Below are positions 34,606 to 45,310 of a stretch of 64,000 bases of DNA, piece by piece (within the stretch, counting starts at the first letter, position 1; the number at the start of each line of letters is the position of its first letter). The stretch is from Hyphomicrobiaceae bacterium (GTDB taxonomy: Bacteria; Pseudomonadota; Alphaproteobacteria; Rhizobiales; Hyphomicrobiaceae): NCBI GenBank assembly GCA_021730785.1, contig JAKFWF010000014.1, forward strand, positions 48,861 to 112,860. Reading direction: 5' to 3'. Below the pieces are notes generated by a model. The model saw only the letters and a program-made list of their open reading frames with translations, did no database searches and was not told the DNA's origin. The position numbers were made by a program, and so were the translations under genes.

Positions 34606-34990
34606 GTATCGTCAGGATCGCACAGGACTGTGTCGTCTTGATCGAGATACAAGGACGCCGTCCAGTCGGAAGCGACTGGGCGGCTTTTCTATTCCTGGAT
34701 CAATGGAAGTATTCTTCGAGATGGAGGCTCATTTCGCTGGTTGGGCCAGACGGCGGGCGAGTTGCGAGTGGATTGATAGTTAGTATTTAATAATGACAAA
34801 GAGGATATTTTATTGTTTTTAAATAATAAGTTTACAAATTGACGTGCAATTTCAGTCTTCACCTCTATGTTCATTGGTAATTAATCGATCAAGGGTACTG
34901 TGTTTATCAGTTACACGGCAGCCCCGGTTCGATGGTCGAGCAGGGCTGGGGGCAACCCACCCATTTGGAACATAGCAGGAGTAGGCAGTC
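34606..34990. other. Intergenic region between pilins 1 and 2
   Basis: 385 bases with the terminator of pilin 1 at its start and an AT-rich middle (34770-34900). It should hold the promoter of pilin 2, but no CtrA box or clear -35/-10 pair was found. No gene. Confidence 0.5.
34657..34688 (+). terminator. Terminator after pilin 1
   Basis: Twelve-base stem (GCCGTCCAGTCG with CGACTGGGCGGC, one G-T pair), GAAG loop, followed by TTTT. Rho-independent. Confidence 0.85.
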
Positions 34991-35161
34991 ATGAAGAACC
35001 TTTTCAATCGCTTCGTGCGTTGCGAGTCTGGTGCAACCGCCATCGAGTACGGCCTGATCGCCTCGCTCATCGGCGTCGCCATCATCGCATCGGTCGGCGC
35101 CCTGGGCAACCAGATCAGTTCGACTTTCAATAAGGCTGCCGACGAAATGGGCAAGAAGTAA
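34991..35161 (+). CDS. Flp/Fap-type IVb pilin (copy 2)
   Basis: 56 residues: MKNLFNRFVRCESG leader, then the same ATAIEYGLIASLIGVAIIASV helix and GNQISSTFNKAADEMGKK tail. DNA of the leader-helix junction is nearly the same as in copy 1 over about 80 bases, so this is a recent tandem duplicate. AGGAG precedes the ATG by about nine bases. Own terminator follows, so it is a separate transcription unit. Confidence 0.93.
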   Translation: MKNLFNRFVRCESGATAIEYGLIASLIGVAIIASVGALGNQISSTFNKAADEMGKK

Positions 35162-35501
35162 ATCTGACCATAGCGCGCTATTCAGCGTTTTGACGGCACT
35201 CGCAAAAACCCGCCCAATCGATATCGATTGGGCGGGTTTCGTTTTTGGTGAGTCTGATCATGGTTTGGTGCTGTGGCTTTATAGTAAATGATTTATAAAT
35301 AACAACACACAAACAAGTGAAGCGTATTTACAAAACTTTAACTAAAATAACGTGAAACGACTATTCAATACGGAGCGAAGGCTTCAATTCAATTGCATTT
35401 TAAATTGAAACTATTTATGGTTCTGTATGGTTCGACAGTACCTTTCGTCGAGCCTTCATAACTGGAGCAGTGAGCTCCGGGACAAACAGGAGATGTACGT
35501 C
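35162..35501. other. Intergenic region between pilins 2 and 3
   Basis: 340 bases: the palindromic terminator of pilin 2, then AT-rich sequence (35270-35420) with no open frame. Expected site of the pilin 3 promoter; no convincing elements found. Confidence 0.5.
35206..35239 (+). terminator. Terminator after pilin 2 (perfect palindrome)
   Basis: Two 17-base arms with no loop bases: positions 35206-35222 and 35223-35239 are exact reverse complements (AAACCCGCCC at the outer end). T-runs follow on the plus strand, A-runs precede, so it can stop transcription both ways. Confidence 0.85.
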
Positions 35502-35672
35502 ATGACGAACCTCGTAAACCGCTTCGTGCGCTGCGATTCTGGCGCCACCGCCATCGAATACGGCTTGATCGCCTCGCTCATCGGCGTTGCCATTATCGGC
35601 GCGACCCAGGCGCTCGGCAATCAGCTCAACTTGACTTTCAACACGGTCAGGGATGGTATTGCGAACAAGTGA
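35502..35672 (+). CDS. Flp/Fap-type IVb pilin (copy 3)
   Basis: 56 residues: MTNLVNRFVRCDSG leader, ATAIEYGLIASLIGVAIIGAT helix, QALGNQLNLTFNTVRDGIANK tail. More changed than copies 1 and 2 in the C-terminus, where the surface of the pilus is formed. AGGAG ten bases before the ATG. Own terminator after. Confidence 0.93.
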   Translation: MTNLVNRFVRCDSGATAIEYGLIASLIGVAIIGATQALGNQLNLTFNTVRDGIANK

Positions 35673-35719
35673 CGCCAGATCGAGGCCACTTCCCGCGCAA
35701 ATGCTAACATCGAGCGTCC

Positions 35720-35759
35720 AAGCCGCCCGTCCACGTACCTGTGGTGGGGCGGCTTTTTC
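35720..35759 (+). terminator. Terminator after pilin 3
   Basis: AAGCCGCCC pairs with GGGCGGCTT through an upper CCAC/GTGG stem, followed by TTTTT. Rho-independent. Confidence 0.8.
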
Positions 35760-35960
35760 ATGTTTCTGGTGCAACATCGGAAGCCTGCAACTATCAACCG
35801 GAATTCAGTGCATGGCGAACCAATAGTTGTGTGCTGAAAACTTGAATTGCGCGCCTCGTTACGGTGCCTGTTGTTAACGGTTTCAAGCTTAAGGTGTACG
35901 GGTTCCAGAACAATCGCAGGCCACAGGACAGCCTGCGCGAATGCGTGAGAGGAGACGGTC

Positions 35961-36122
35961 GTGAATGCATTGCTGCAGCGATTTGCCGGGGACGAGAAGG
36001 GTGCCACATCGATCGAATATGGGCTGATCATCACCTTTATCAGTTTATCGATCATCGTAGGCGCGACATCGGTTGGCACCGCACTCATCGGAATCTTCCA
36101 GAACGTCACCGCAGGCTTCTGA
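35961..36122 (+). CDS. Flp-type pilin-like protein (copy 4, divergent)
   Basis: 53 residues, GTG start after GAGGAGA. MNALLQRFAGDEKG leader, then ATSIEYGLIITFISLSIIVGAT helix with the type IVb Glu-Tyr kept, and a very short tail TSVGTALIGIFQNVTAGF with no lysines. Much less like copies 1-3 than they are like each other; probably a minor pilin. It lies 51 bases before cpaA and has no terminator of its own, so it may be cotranscribed with the peptidase. Confidence 0.88.
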   Translation: MNALLQRFAGDEKGATSIEYGLIITFISLSIIVGATSVGTALIGIFQNVTAGF

Positions 36123-36173
36123 GTTGCCCCAAGTCGTGGTGGTGCGTGCGAATTGAATGACAGGGATGGTTCG

Positions 36174-36677
36174 ATGTTCGAGTACCCAGTTCTGATGATC
36201 TTTCCGGTGGCCATGGCGTTTGCCGGTGCCATGGATTTCTTCACGATGACGATCCCGAACCGGGTGTCGGTTCTGTTGATCGCGGCCTTTGCGGTCGCCG
36301 CCGTCGTCGCCGGCATGCCGCTCGCAGCGGTCGGAAATCACGTTATGGCCGGTGTTCTGCTGCTCGTCATCGGCATCGTCATGTTCTCGAGGGGCTGGCT
36401 CGGTGGCGGCGATGCCAAGCTGCTGGCGGCAGCTGCCCTGTGGATCGGCTTCGACAACTTGTTCATCTATCTGCTGCAGGTCACGATGCTGGGCGGCCTG
36501 CTGGCAACGACCTTGATGGGATTCCGCGGGTTCACTTTGCCTGTCAGGTTCACCGCCGAGGAGTGGGTCAACCGCCTGCACAAGGCCGATGGCGGCATCC
36601 CCTATGGCATCGCAATCGCTGGCGCGGCGCTCTGGGTCTATCCCTCGACTCACTGGTTCCTTGCACTCTCGACCTGA
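36174..36677 (+). CDS. cpaA: Prepilin peptidase CpaA/TadV
   Basis: 167-residue membrane aspartic peptidase that cuts the leader of Flp and TadE/G pilins. Catalytic aspartates are D21 in GAMDFFTMTIPN and D81 in LGGGDAKLL (GxGD motif). About five transmembrane helices. No N-methyltransferase domain, as expected for the Tad enzyme. ATG 36174 puts the first Asp at the family position. Confidence 0.93.
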   Translation: MFEYPVLMIFPVAMAFAGAMDFFTMTIPNRVSVLLIAAFAVAAVVAGMPLAAVGNHVMAGVLLLVIGIVMFSRGWLGGGDAKLLAAAALWIGFDNLFIYLLQVTMLGGLLATTLMGFRGFTLPVRFTAEEWVNRLHKADGGIPYGIAIAGAALWVYPSTHWFLALST

Positions 36678-36809
36678 GTGGACCGGTTGCCGCAGCCCGG
36701 CAACTGCTTTGTCGACAGTCAATGTTGCCGTGGCCGGTGCTGGCTCAATCATCACGTGGCGCGCGCCTTCGAAACAAAAGAAGTAGGAAGTCGTAAACAG
36801 GCACGCGAA

Positions 36810-36850
36810 TTAACTCCGCGTTGAGACTTCTTCGACATAGTCCGTATCAG
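36810..36850 (+). promoter_or_regulatory. cpaB promoter with CtrA-like box
   Basis: TTAA-N7-TTGA at 36810-36824 differs from the CtrA consensus in one base. Its right half is part of TTGAGA (36821-36826), a good -35; 18 bases on lies TATCAG (36845-36850). The start would be about 33 bases before the cpaB ATG. Confidence 0.45.
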
Positions 36851-36889
36851 TCGAGGTCGTATGCGACTGCCACAAGGACCCGCTGCGCT

Positions 36890-37690
36890 ATGAAGAAAGC
36901 ACAATTGATCGGAATTTCGATTGCAGGCGTCGCCGGCATTACTGCCTTCCTATTGATGGGCACGCTGCTCAGGCCGGCGAAGGTCGACACGAAAGTGGTG
37001 CAGACCACGGTGAATTCCGTCAAGGTTCTGGTGGCCCGCGCCGATCAGCCGCTTGGCGCCGTCGCTGCGGCAGAAACCTTCCGCTGGCAGGAGTGGCCGC
37101 AAGATGCGGTAAGTCCCGGCTTCATAACGTTCAGCGCCAAGCCGAATGCCTTGACCGAGTTGGCTGGCCATGTCGTGCGGGTTCCCCTGTTGGCGGGTGA
37201 GCCGATCACGGACAACAAGATCGTGAAGCTGGGCAGCGGCGGCATCCTGGCCGCTATCTTGCCACCCGGCATGCGCGCGATTTCGACCAAGATCGACGAA
37301 AAGACTGCGGTCGCCAAGTTGATACTGCCGAACGACCATGTCGATATCATCTTGACGCAACGCAAGCGCAGCAAGGGTGGTTCCGAAGAGATCGTCAGCG
37401 ACACCTTGTTCAGTAACGTGAGAGTTCTGGCGATCGGCCAACAGATCGAAACCAAGGACGGCAAGAAGAACGCCGAAGGCAACGTGGCCACGCTCGAATT
37501 GACGCCGAAGCAGTCGGAACTGTTAGCACTGGCCAACACGCAAGGTGAAATCTCGTTGGCCTTGCGCTCGATCGCCGATCTGAGCGCGGAAGGACCTTCG
37601 GCCAACGAGGAAATCAACAAGAAGGATCGCGGCAACTCCATCCGGATCCTGCGTTATGGCGTGAAGTCGCGCGCCTACGGCGTGAACTGA
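36890..37690 (+). CDS. cpaB: Tad pilus assembly protein CpaB/RcpC
   Basis: 266 residues; one N-terminal transmembrane helix (IGISIAGVAGITAFLLMGTLL) and a periplasmic SAF-type domain (VKVLVARADQPLGAVAAAETFRW, residues about 43-65, and RVPLLAGEPITDNKIV). It links the secretin to the inner-membrane machine. First gene of the assembly operon cpaB-C-D-E-F-tadB-tadC. ATG 36890 follows CAAGGAC. Confidence 0.92.
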   Translation: MKKAQLIGISIAGVAGITAFLLMGTLLRPAKVDTKVVQTTVNSVKVLVARADQPLGAVAAAETFRWQEWPQDAVSPGFITFSAKPNALTELAGHVVRVPLLAGEPITDNKIVKLGSGGILAAILPPGMRAISTKIDEKTAVAKLILPNDHVDIILTQRKRSKGGSEEIVSDTLFSNVRVLAIGQQIETKDGKKNAEGNVATLELTPKQSELLALANTQGEISLALRSIADLSAEGPSANEEINKKDRGNSIRILRYGVKSRAYGVN

Positions 37691-37809
37691 ACGGGATGGC
37701 GGCGCCTCGGCGCGCCCTTTCGAGATCATCAACACCAGTCTGCGTATGTGTTCGTGTCTGCGTCTGAGTGCACCCAACTTTCCGGTAGCTCGTCAGAAGG
37801 CTCGATATC

Positions 37810-39444
37810 ATGCGAAACATTGCAACCATCGCCAAGGGCCTTGCCCTGGTCAGCATTTGCAGCCTGCTCGGTAGCCTTGCTCCCGTGCTCACGGCAAGCG
37901 ATGCCCTCGCACAGGGTGCGGGTAACAAGCGGCGGCCGGCCCAGATCGAAGACGCAAGCCAGTTGGTCGATCAGAAGGCCGGTGGACTGCAGTCGATCCT
38001 GCGCATCAGTGAGGCGGGTTTGCCCGCGCACAAGAAGCTGCGGATCGGCCTCAACAAGTCGACCGTCCTCGAGGTGCCGCGCGCGCTGCAGGACGTACTG
38101 ATCTCCGACCCGTCGATCGTCGATGCGGTGGTGCAGACGTCGAACCGGATTTTTCTGCTCGCCAAGAAGAGCGGTGTCGCCAACGCGTTTTTCTTTGACG
38201 GGCAAGGGCAGCAGTTCTTGACGCTGGAATTGTCCGTCGAGCGCGACGCCTCGGGCCTGGAAAGCATGCTGAACCGCCTGCTGCCAGGGTCCAACATCAA
38301 GATCGAGATGATCAACGAAGCCGTGGTGCTGAACGGTACCGTGCGCGCGCCGGCCGATGCCGCCCGTGCTGTGCAGATCGCGACCCAGTTCGTGGCGGTG
38401 GAAATCACCTCACAAAGCTCGACCACCGGCAATACCGATGTCAGGGCGAAGTCGGGCGATGCGGCAGCCAAGGTGATCAACCTGCTCGCCGTGGACGGCG
38501 AGGACCAGGTCATGCTGCGGGTGGTGGTCGCTGAAATGCAGCGCACCTTGATGAAGCAGCTGGGCGTCAACCTCGGTGCGTCGCTGACCAACGGCAATTT
38601 CTCGACCCAGGTCCTGACCGCCAACGCCTTGCCGCTGACGGCAGCCGCTGGTCTTGGTGGCCTGCCGGTGTCGGGCGTTCTCACCAGCACGCAGGCGCTT
38701 CAACTCTTTAACGGTGGTCCGGCAGCTGGAGCATTTGGAAACTCCGGCGTCAGCGGCGGCTTCACGTCCGGCCCGGCCACGCTCACCCATGCACTGCGCG
38801 CCTTGGAGCGGGATGGCCTGGTGAAAACCCTGGCCGAACCAAACATGACGGCGGTGTCGGGCGAAACGGCGAAGTTCCTGGCCGGCGGCGAGTTCCCGGT
38901 GCCAGTGGTTGACACGACCGGTGCGCTCTCTGTGACCTTCAAGGAATTCGGTATCGGCCTGGCCTTCACGCCGCTGGTGCTGTCCGAGGGGCGCATCAGT
39001 CTGAAGATCGAGACCGAGGTCAGTGAGCTGTCCAACGACGGCGCCGTCACGCTGAGCAACATTTCGATCCCGGCCCTCAAGAAACGGCAGGCCAAATCGA
39101 CGGTCGAACTGCCCTCGGGTGGATCGCTCGCCATGGCCGGCCTGATCTCGGACAATCTCAGAGCGAACATCGATGGCGTGCCTGGCCTCAAGGATCTCCC
39201 GGTTCTCGGCACGTTGTTCCGCAGCCGTGACTACATCAAGCAGGAGACGGAGCTGGTCGTCATCGTCACGCCCTACCTCGTCCGTCCTACCGCTCGCCGC
39301 GAACTGGCCCGTCCCGATGATGGTCTGACACCGGCAACCGACCTGAAGGGTAACTTCCTTGGTCATCTGAACAAGGTCTACGGCAAAGGCACGGCTATGC
39401 CCGACGGCGGACTGAAGGGCGACTACGGCTTCATCGTTGAATAA
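37810..39444 (+). CDS. cpaC: Tad pilus outer-membrane secretin CpaC/RcpA
   Basis: 544 residues. Signal peptide to about residue 34 (ASDALA). N-terminal pilus domain (LRIGLNKSTVLEVPRALQDVLISDPSIVDAV), BON-like segment (MLNRLLPGSNIKIEMINEAVVLNGTV), then the secretin channel domain from about residue 240 with RVVVAEMQRTLMKQLGVNLG, the family signature VPGLKDLPVLGTLFRSRDYIKQETELVVIVTPYLVRP. It forms the outer-membrane ring. AGAAGG precedes the ATG; 21 bases before cpaD. Confidence 0.95.
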   Translation: MRNIATIAKGLALVSICSLLGSLAPVLTASDALAQGAGNKRRPAQIEDASQLVDQKAGGLQSILRISEAGLPAHKKLRIGLNKSTVLEVPRALQDVLISDPSIVDAVVQTSNRIFLLAKKSGVANAFFFDGQGQQFLTLELSVERDASGLESMLNRLLPGSNIKIEMINEAVVLNGTVRAPADAARAVQIATQFVAVEITSQSSTTGNTDVRAKSGDAAAKVINLLAVDGEDQVMLRVVVAEMQRTLMKQLGVNLGASLTNGNFSTQVLTANALPLTAAAGLGGLPVSGVLTSTQALQLFNGGPAAGAFGNSGVSGGFTSGPATLTHALRALERDGLVKTLAEPNMTAVSGETAKFLAGGEFPVPVVDTTGALSVTFKEFGIGLAFTPLVLSEGRISLKIETEVSELSNDGAVTLSNISIPALKKRQAKSTVELPSGGSLAMAGLISDNLRANIDGVPGLKDLPVLGTLFRSRDYIKQETELVVIVTPYLVRPTARRELARPDDGLTPATDLKGNFLGHLNKVYGKGTAMPDGGLKGDYGFIVE

Positions 39445-39465
39445 GGCTCACGCGGGAGAACCATT

Positions 39466-40221
39466 ATGACCAACACTACCTTGACAACTGTTCCCGTCGT
39501 GAACCGCACCATGCGCACATCGGGCGGACTGACGGGCGCCATGCTGATCGTCTCGGCCACGGCCCTCCTTCTTGCCGGGTGCAAGTCGGCGGAAATTGTC
39601 CCCCAGGTCGCCGGCTGGAGCGTGGCCGATCCCTCGCAACGCCACCCGATCCTGGTGTCGCAGAGGCCGTCGAACATGTCGTTGCGCGTCGCACGCGGCA
39701 GTGTCGGTATGTCACCACACCAGAAGGCCCAGGTGATCGATTTCGTTACGCGGTTCCGGGCCGGCGACAGCGGTAACAGCAAGCTGGTGATCTCCGCTCC
39801 GAGCGGCGCACCGAACGAAGTGGCCGCCATGCAGGCGGTTGCCGAAATCCGCCACCTGATGCGCGAAGGCGGGTTCTCAGATAGTTCGATCACCGTCGAA
39901 GCCTATCACGAGGATCGCGATCCGCAGCCGCCCATTCGCATCTCCTACCTGCGATATGTGGCAGAGGGTCCGCAGTGCGGTCGCTGGACGACCAATCTCG
40001 CCGACGAACAGTCGAACAACGAACGCTCGAACTTCGGCTGCGCCAACCAGCGCAACCTGGCGGCCCATATTTCCAACCCGGCTGACCTGTTGGGGCCACG
40101 CGCCAGCACGCCGGCACCGGGCGAGCGCCGCGACGTCGTTTTCGGAAAATACATAAAGGGTGAGTCTACTATCTCCCAGAAGCAGCAAGACGAGCGGGTT
40201 GTCGTCAAGGGCGCCAATTGA
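39466..40221 (+). CDS. cpaD: Tad pilus lipoprotein CpaD
   Basis: 251 residues. A lipobox LLAGC places the lipidated Cys at about residue 39, after a rather long basic-hydrophobic signal. The rest is the CpaD domain: QRHPILVSQRPSNMSLRVARG, FRAGDSGNSKLVISAPSG, and FGCANQRNLAAHISNPADLLGPRASTPA near the end. It is thought to help the secretin reach and stand in the outer membrane. GGGAGA before the ATG. Confidence 0.92.
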   Translation: MTNTTLTTVPVVNRTMRTSGGLTGAMLIVSATALLLAGCKSAEIVPQVAGWSVADPSQRHPILVSQRPSNMSLRVARGSVGMSPHQKAQVIDFVTRFRAGDSGNSKLVISAPSGAPNEVAAMQAVAEIRHLMREGGFSDSSITVEAYHEDRDPQPPIRISYLRYVAEGPQCGRWTTNLADEQSNNERSNFGCANQRNLAAHISNPADLLGPRASTPAPGERRDVVFGKYIKGESTISQKQQDERVVVKGAN

Positions 40222-40246
40222 TTGTGATCACGAAGGAACTGTTATC

Positions 40247-41572
40247 ATGACGAGACAAGCCCACGCACATGCTGTGCCCTCGATGGAGGACGCCGGCCAG
40301 CTCATGCCCTACAGCGAGGGTGCGGAGACGGTAAATGAATCGTTGATCAAGGCGCGGCCGATTCCACGCATCTCGATCCAGGCGTTCTGCGAAGGCAACA
40401 CCACGGCCGAAGCACTGCAAGTGGCGGCCGAAGACCGCCGCCTGGCCAAGACCCATGTCAGCCTGCACATGGGCGGAGCACCGGCCGCCGTTGCCCACTA
40501 CCAGGAGAGCCCGACGCCCAACCTGATCGTCATCGAGAGCTCGCTGCCGCGGGCCCAGATGCTCGGTGAACTCGACAAGCTGGCCGAGAGTTGCGACAGC
40601 GGCACCAAGGTCGTGATCGTTGGGCACGTCAATGACGTGATTTTGTACCGCGAACTGTTGAAGCGCGGCGTCAGCGAATATCTGGTGGCGCCCGTTACGC
40701 CCCTGCAACTGATGGAAAGCATTTCGAACCTCTACAACAATCCAGATTCCGATCCGGTCGGCAACGTCATGGCCTTTGTCGGCGCCAAGGGTGGCGTCGG
40801 CTCGTCCACCGTGTGCCACAACGCGGCATGGACGTTGTCTGAGGTTCTGAAGAGCAACGTCGTAATCGCCGATCTCGACATGGCCTTCGGTACGACGGGT
40901 CTCGATTTCAACCAGGACCCGGTGCAAGGCATCGCCGAGGCGCTCGGCAGTCCGGAGCGGTTGGACGAAGTCCTGCTCGACCGCCTGCTGACCAAGTGCT
41001 CGAACCATCTGAGCATTTTTGCAGCCCCCGTCGTGCTTGACCGCGACTACGATCTGTCGGCCGAAGCCTGCACCACCGTGCTCGATGTCGTGCGCCAGAA
41101 CGTGCCATTCGTCGCCGTCGACCTGCCGCACACCTGGACTTCCTGGACCAAGCGCATCCTGCTCAGCGCCGACGAGGTCGTCATCACGGCCGTGCCGGAC
41201 CTTGCCAACCTGCGCAATGCGAAGAACATCATCGATCTGTTGAAGCAGTCGCGTTCGAATGATGGGCCGCCACACCTGGTTCTCAATATGGCGAACATGC
41301 CAAAGCGCCCCGAAATCAGCGTCAAGGAATTCTCCCAGAGCCTCGATCTGAAGCCGACCGCCATCATCGAGTTCGACGTCGAAACGTTCGGCCAGGCAGC
41401 CAACAACGGTCAGATGATCGAGGAACTGAACAAGAAGGCGAAGGCCGTGGCTGCGATCCACGACCTCGCAATGGCACTTGCGCACCGCAAGGAAGTCCGG
41501 GTCGAGCCGAAGAAATCTGGCATGCCCAATGCATTCGCTCCACTCCTCGAGAAGCTGAAATTCAAGCGCTAA
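40247..41572 (+). CDS. cpaE: Tad pilus localisation ATPase CpaE/TadZ
   Basis: 441 residues: a receiver-like N-terminal domain (to about residue 155; NLIVIESSLPRAQMLGEL shows the degenerate phosphorylation strand) and a ParA/MinD-type ATPase with the deviant Walker A FVGAKGGVGSSTV near residue 178, LDMAFGTTGLDFNQDP (Walker A') and VDLPHTWTSW (Walker B region). It places the pilus machine in the cell, in Caulobacter at one pole. AAGGA 10 bases before the ATG; cpaF follows after 12 bases. Confidence 0.94.
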   Translation: MTRQAHAHAVPSMEDAGQLMPYSEGAETVNESLIKARPIPRISIQAFCEGNTTAEALQVAAEDRRLAKTHVSLHMGGAPAAVAHYQESPTPNLIVIESSLPRAQMLGELDKLAESCDSGTKVVIVGHVNDVILYRELLKRGVSEYLVAPVTPLQLMESISNLYNNPDSDPVGNVMAFVGAKGGVGSSTVCHNAAWTLSEVLKSNVVIADLDMAFGTTGLDFNQDPVQGIAEALGSPERLDEVLLDRLLTKCSNHLSIFAAPVVLDRDYDLSAEACTTVLDVVRQNVPFVAVDLPHTWTSWTKRILLSADEVVITAVPDLANLRNAKNIIDLLKQSRSNDGPPHLVLNMANMPKRPEISVKEFSQSLDLKPTAIIEFDVETFGQAANNGQMIEELNKKAKAVAAIHDLAMALAHRKEVRVEPKKSGMPNAFAPLLEKLKFKR

Positions 41573-41584
41573 GGAACTCCGGCA

Positions 41585-43055
<1,471 letters not shown>

Positions 43056-43063
<8 letters not shown>

Positions 43064-44054
43064 ACTTGAATCGTCGCAGCTGCTTGCGCTCGCGCTCGGT
43101 GCGTTCGCGGTCGCCAGCCTGGCGTTCGTGTTCTTGTGGCCCTATCTGTCGGGTGAGCGAACGACGGCGAAGCGGATCGCAACCGTCACCGAGAACCGGC
43201 AGAAGCGCACCACGCGGGTGGTCCAGCAGGAACAGGCCTCCAACCGCAAGCAGCAGGTGGCCGACACGCTCAAGGACCTCGAAAACAAGCAGCGCGCCAA
43301 GGAAAAGGTATCGCTGCGGGTGCGTCTGCAGCGGGCCGGCCTCGACATGACGCCCAATGCGTTCTGGATCGCGAGCGGCGTGGCCGGCGCAGTGGCGATC
43401 GTCCTATTGTTCGTGATGATGTCGAATGTCCCGCCGGTGGCTGCAGCCGCGGCAGGTTTCGTTGGCGCTTTCGGGTTGCCGCGCTGGGCACTGGGGTTCC
43501 TGACGAAACGACGGCAGAAGAAGTTCGTCGACAATTTCGCCAACGCCATCGACATCATCGTGCGCGGTGTGAAGTCGGGCCTGCCGCTCAACGAGTGCCT
43601 CGGCATTATCGCCCGCGAGAGCCCCGCACCGTTGAACGAAGAGTTCCGCGAGGTCGTCGACCAGTCGCGCGTCGGCGTTCCGATCACCGAAGGCTTCGAG
43701 CGCATGATGGCGCGCATGCCGCTACCCGAGGTGAAGTTTTTCGCCATCGTGATCGGCATCCAGCAGCAGGCGGGCGGTAACCTGTCCGAAGCGCTCGGCA
43801 ACCTGTCGGGCGTGCTGCGCGATCGCAAGACACTCGCCGGCAAGGTGCAGGCCATGTCATCCGAAGCGAAGGCCTCGGCCATGGTGCTCGGCGCTTTGCC
43901 ATTCATCGTCATGCTGATGGTCTACCTGTCCAATCCTAAGTACATCCTGCTGCTGTTCACCACCCTGTTCGGCCAGTTCATGCTTGCCTGTGCCGGAATC
44001 TGGATGACGTTCGGACTGCTAGTGATGCGCAAGATGATCAATTTCAAGTTCTGA
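43056..44054 (+). CDS. tadB: Tad pilus inner-membrane platform protein TadB
   Basis: 332-residue T2SS-F-domain membrane protein. Two N-terminal helices region (LALALGAFAVASLAFVFLWPY and the pair around residues 105-150), then a cytoplasmic F domain FVDNFANAIDIIVRGVKSGLPLNECL and a C-terminal pair of transmembrane helices. It couples the CpaF motor to the pilin. Starts inside the cpaF end; GGGAG precedes the ATG. Confidence 0.93.
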
Positions 44055-44123
44055 CCACTTCACAGTGCGGAGCGCCGGCAGGAATGTCGGCGTTGATCTG
44101 CATAGCGATGAGCGGGTGTTGCC

Positions 44124-45101
44124 ATGATAGAATTCATCGAGTTCATCTTCCGACCGCAGATCTTGGTCATGACGCTATCGGCTGTGGCCGCGTTCGCCAC
44201 GGTGCTGACGGTCGCCATGCCGATGATCTCGCGCGATCGCATCAGTCAGCGCATGCGGGTCATGGCGACCGAGCGGGACCAGATGCGTTCTTTGCGGCTG
44301 GCCGAGATCAAGAAGGACACCAACGGCGCTGCGAAGTTGCGCCAGGCGCCCAAGGGTCTGATGCCGCAGCTCGTCGATGGGATGGGCCTGCGCACCTATT
44401 TTGATACGGAAGATTTGCGCGACACCTTGAAGATGGCCGGTTTGCGTGGTCAGGCGCCGCTGGTCGCCTACATGTTCTTCCGGGTCGCGATGCCGCCGAT
44501 TTCGTTCGTCGTGGCGTTGCTGTACCTGTTTGTCGTCTCCAACCTGCAATATCCGCCGATGATCAAGGTGCTGATGGCGTTCGGCGCCGGCTTCCTCGGC
44601 TTCTATCTGCCGAACGTGTTTCTATCGAACATGATCTCGCGTCGACAACAGGCCCTGAAGGACGCGTTCCCGGATAGTCTCGACATGCTGCTGATCTGCG
44701 TGCAGGCCGGCATGTCGGTCGAACTTGCCTTCGGCCGCGTTGCCAAGGAATTGGCCAGCCAGTCGATCGAACTGGCTGAAGAGTTCAGCTTGACCACCGC
44801 CGAACTGTCCTATCTGTCGGACCGGCGCGTGGCCTACGAAAATCTCGGCAAACGCACGGGACTGCTTGGCATCAAGGGCGTGGCGACGGCGTTGATCCAG
44901 GCCGAGCGCTACGGTACCCCGGTTGGCCAGGCGCTGCGCGTGATGGCCAAGGAAAATCGCGAAATGCGCATGCTGGAAGCCGAGAAGAAGGCCGCTGCAC
45001 TGCCGCCGAAACTGACCGTTCCGATGATTATCTTCTTCCTTCCCGTGCTGTTCATCGTCATTCTGGGACCAGCCGCCATCCAGGTCATGAAGTTGTCCTA
45101 G
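44124..45101 (+). CDS. tadC: Tad pilus inner-membrane platform protein TadC
   Basis: 325 residues, paired with TadB. Transmembrane segment at the start (ILVMTLSAVAAFATVLTVAMP), a middle pair (about 115-165), the F-domain ALKDAFPDSLDMLLICVQAGMSVELAF, and a final helix PMIIFFLPVLFIVILGPAAIQVM. Last gene of the operon; a long stem-loop follows. The tadD gene that often comes next is not here. Confidence 0.92.
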   Translation: MIEFIEFIFRPQILVMTLSAVAAFATVLTVAMPMISRDRISQRMRVMATERDQMRSLRLAEIKKDTNGAAKLRQAPKGLMPQLVDGMGLRTYFDTEDLRDTLKMAGLRGQAPLVAYMFFRVAMPPISFVVALLYLFVVSNLQYPPMIKVLMAFGAGFLGFYLPNVFLSNMISRRQQALKDAFPDSLDMLLICVQAGMSVELAFGRVAKELASQSIELAEEFSLTTAELSYLSDRRVAYENLGKRTGLLGIKGVATALIQAERYGTPVGQALRVMAKENREMRMLEAEKKAAALPPKLTVPMIIFFLPVLFIVILGPAAIQVMKLS

Positions 45102-45102
45102 C

Positions 45103-45143
45103 GGCGATCGGCGGCAGCAGACCAATGCCTGCCGCCGATCGCC
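45103..45143 (+). terminator. Stem-loop at the end of the Tad operon
   Basis: A perfect 15-base inverted repeat (45103-45117 and 45129-45143, outer bases GGCGATCGGC) around an 11-base loop begins one base after the tadC stop codon. No T-run follows, so it may protect the 3' end or work with Rho and not be a classical terminator. Confidence 0.6.
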
Positions 45144-45310
45144 ACTCTCGCGTGTCACCCCACGCGCCAGTGTGTTGCGGGGATAACCCCTGGACCGGCC
45201 TACCCATCGCCTTGTTCCAGCCCCACGAAGCAGCCTAGTTTCCTGGACCAACTACCTGCCGGTGCCGTGCGCGTTTGCGCCGCAGGTGTGCGAGTCCAAG
45301 GATCAGGCCC

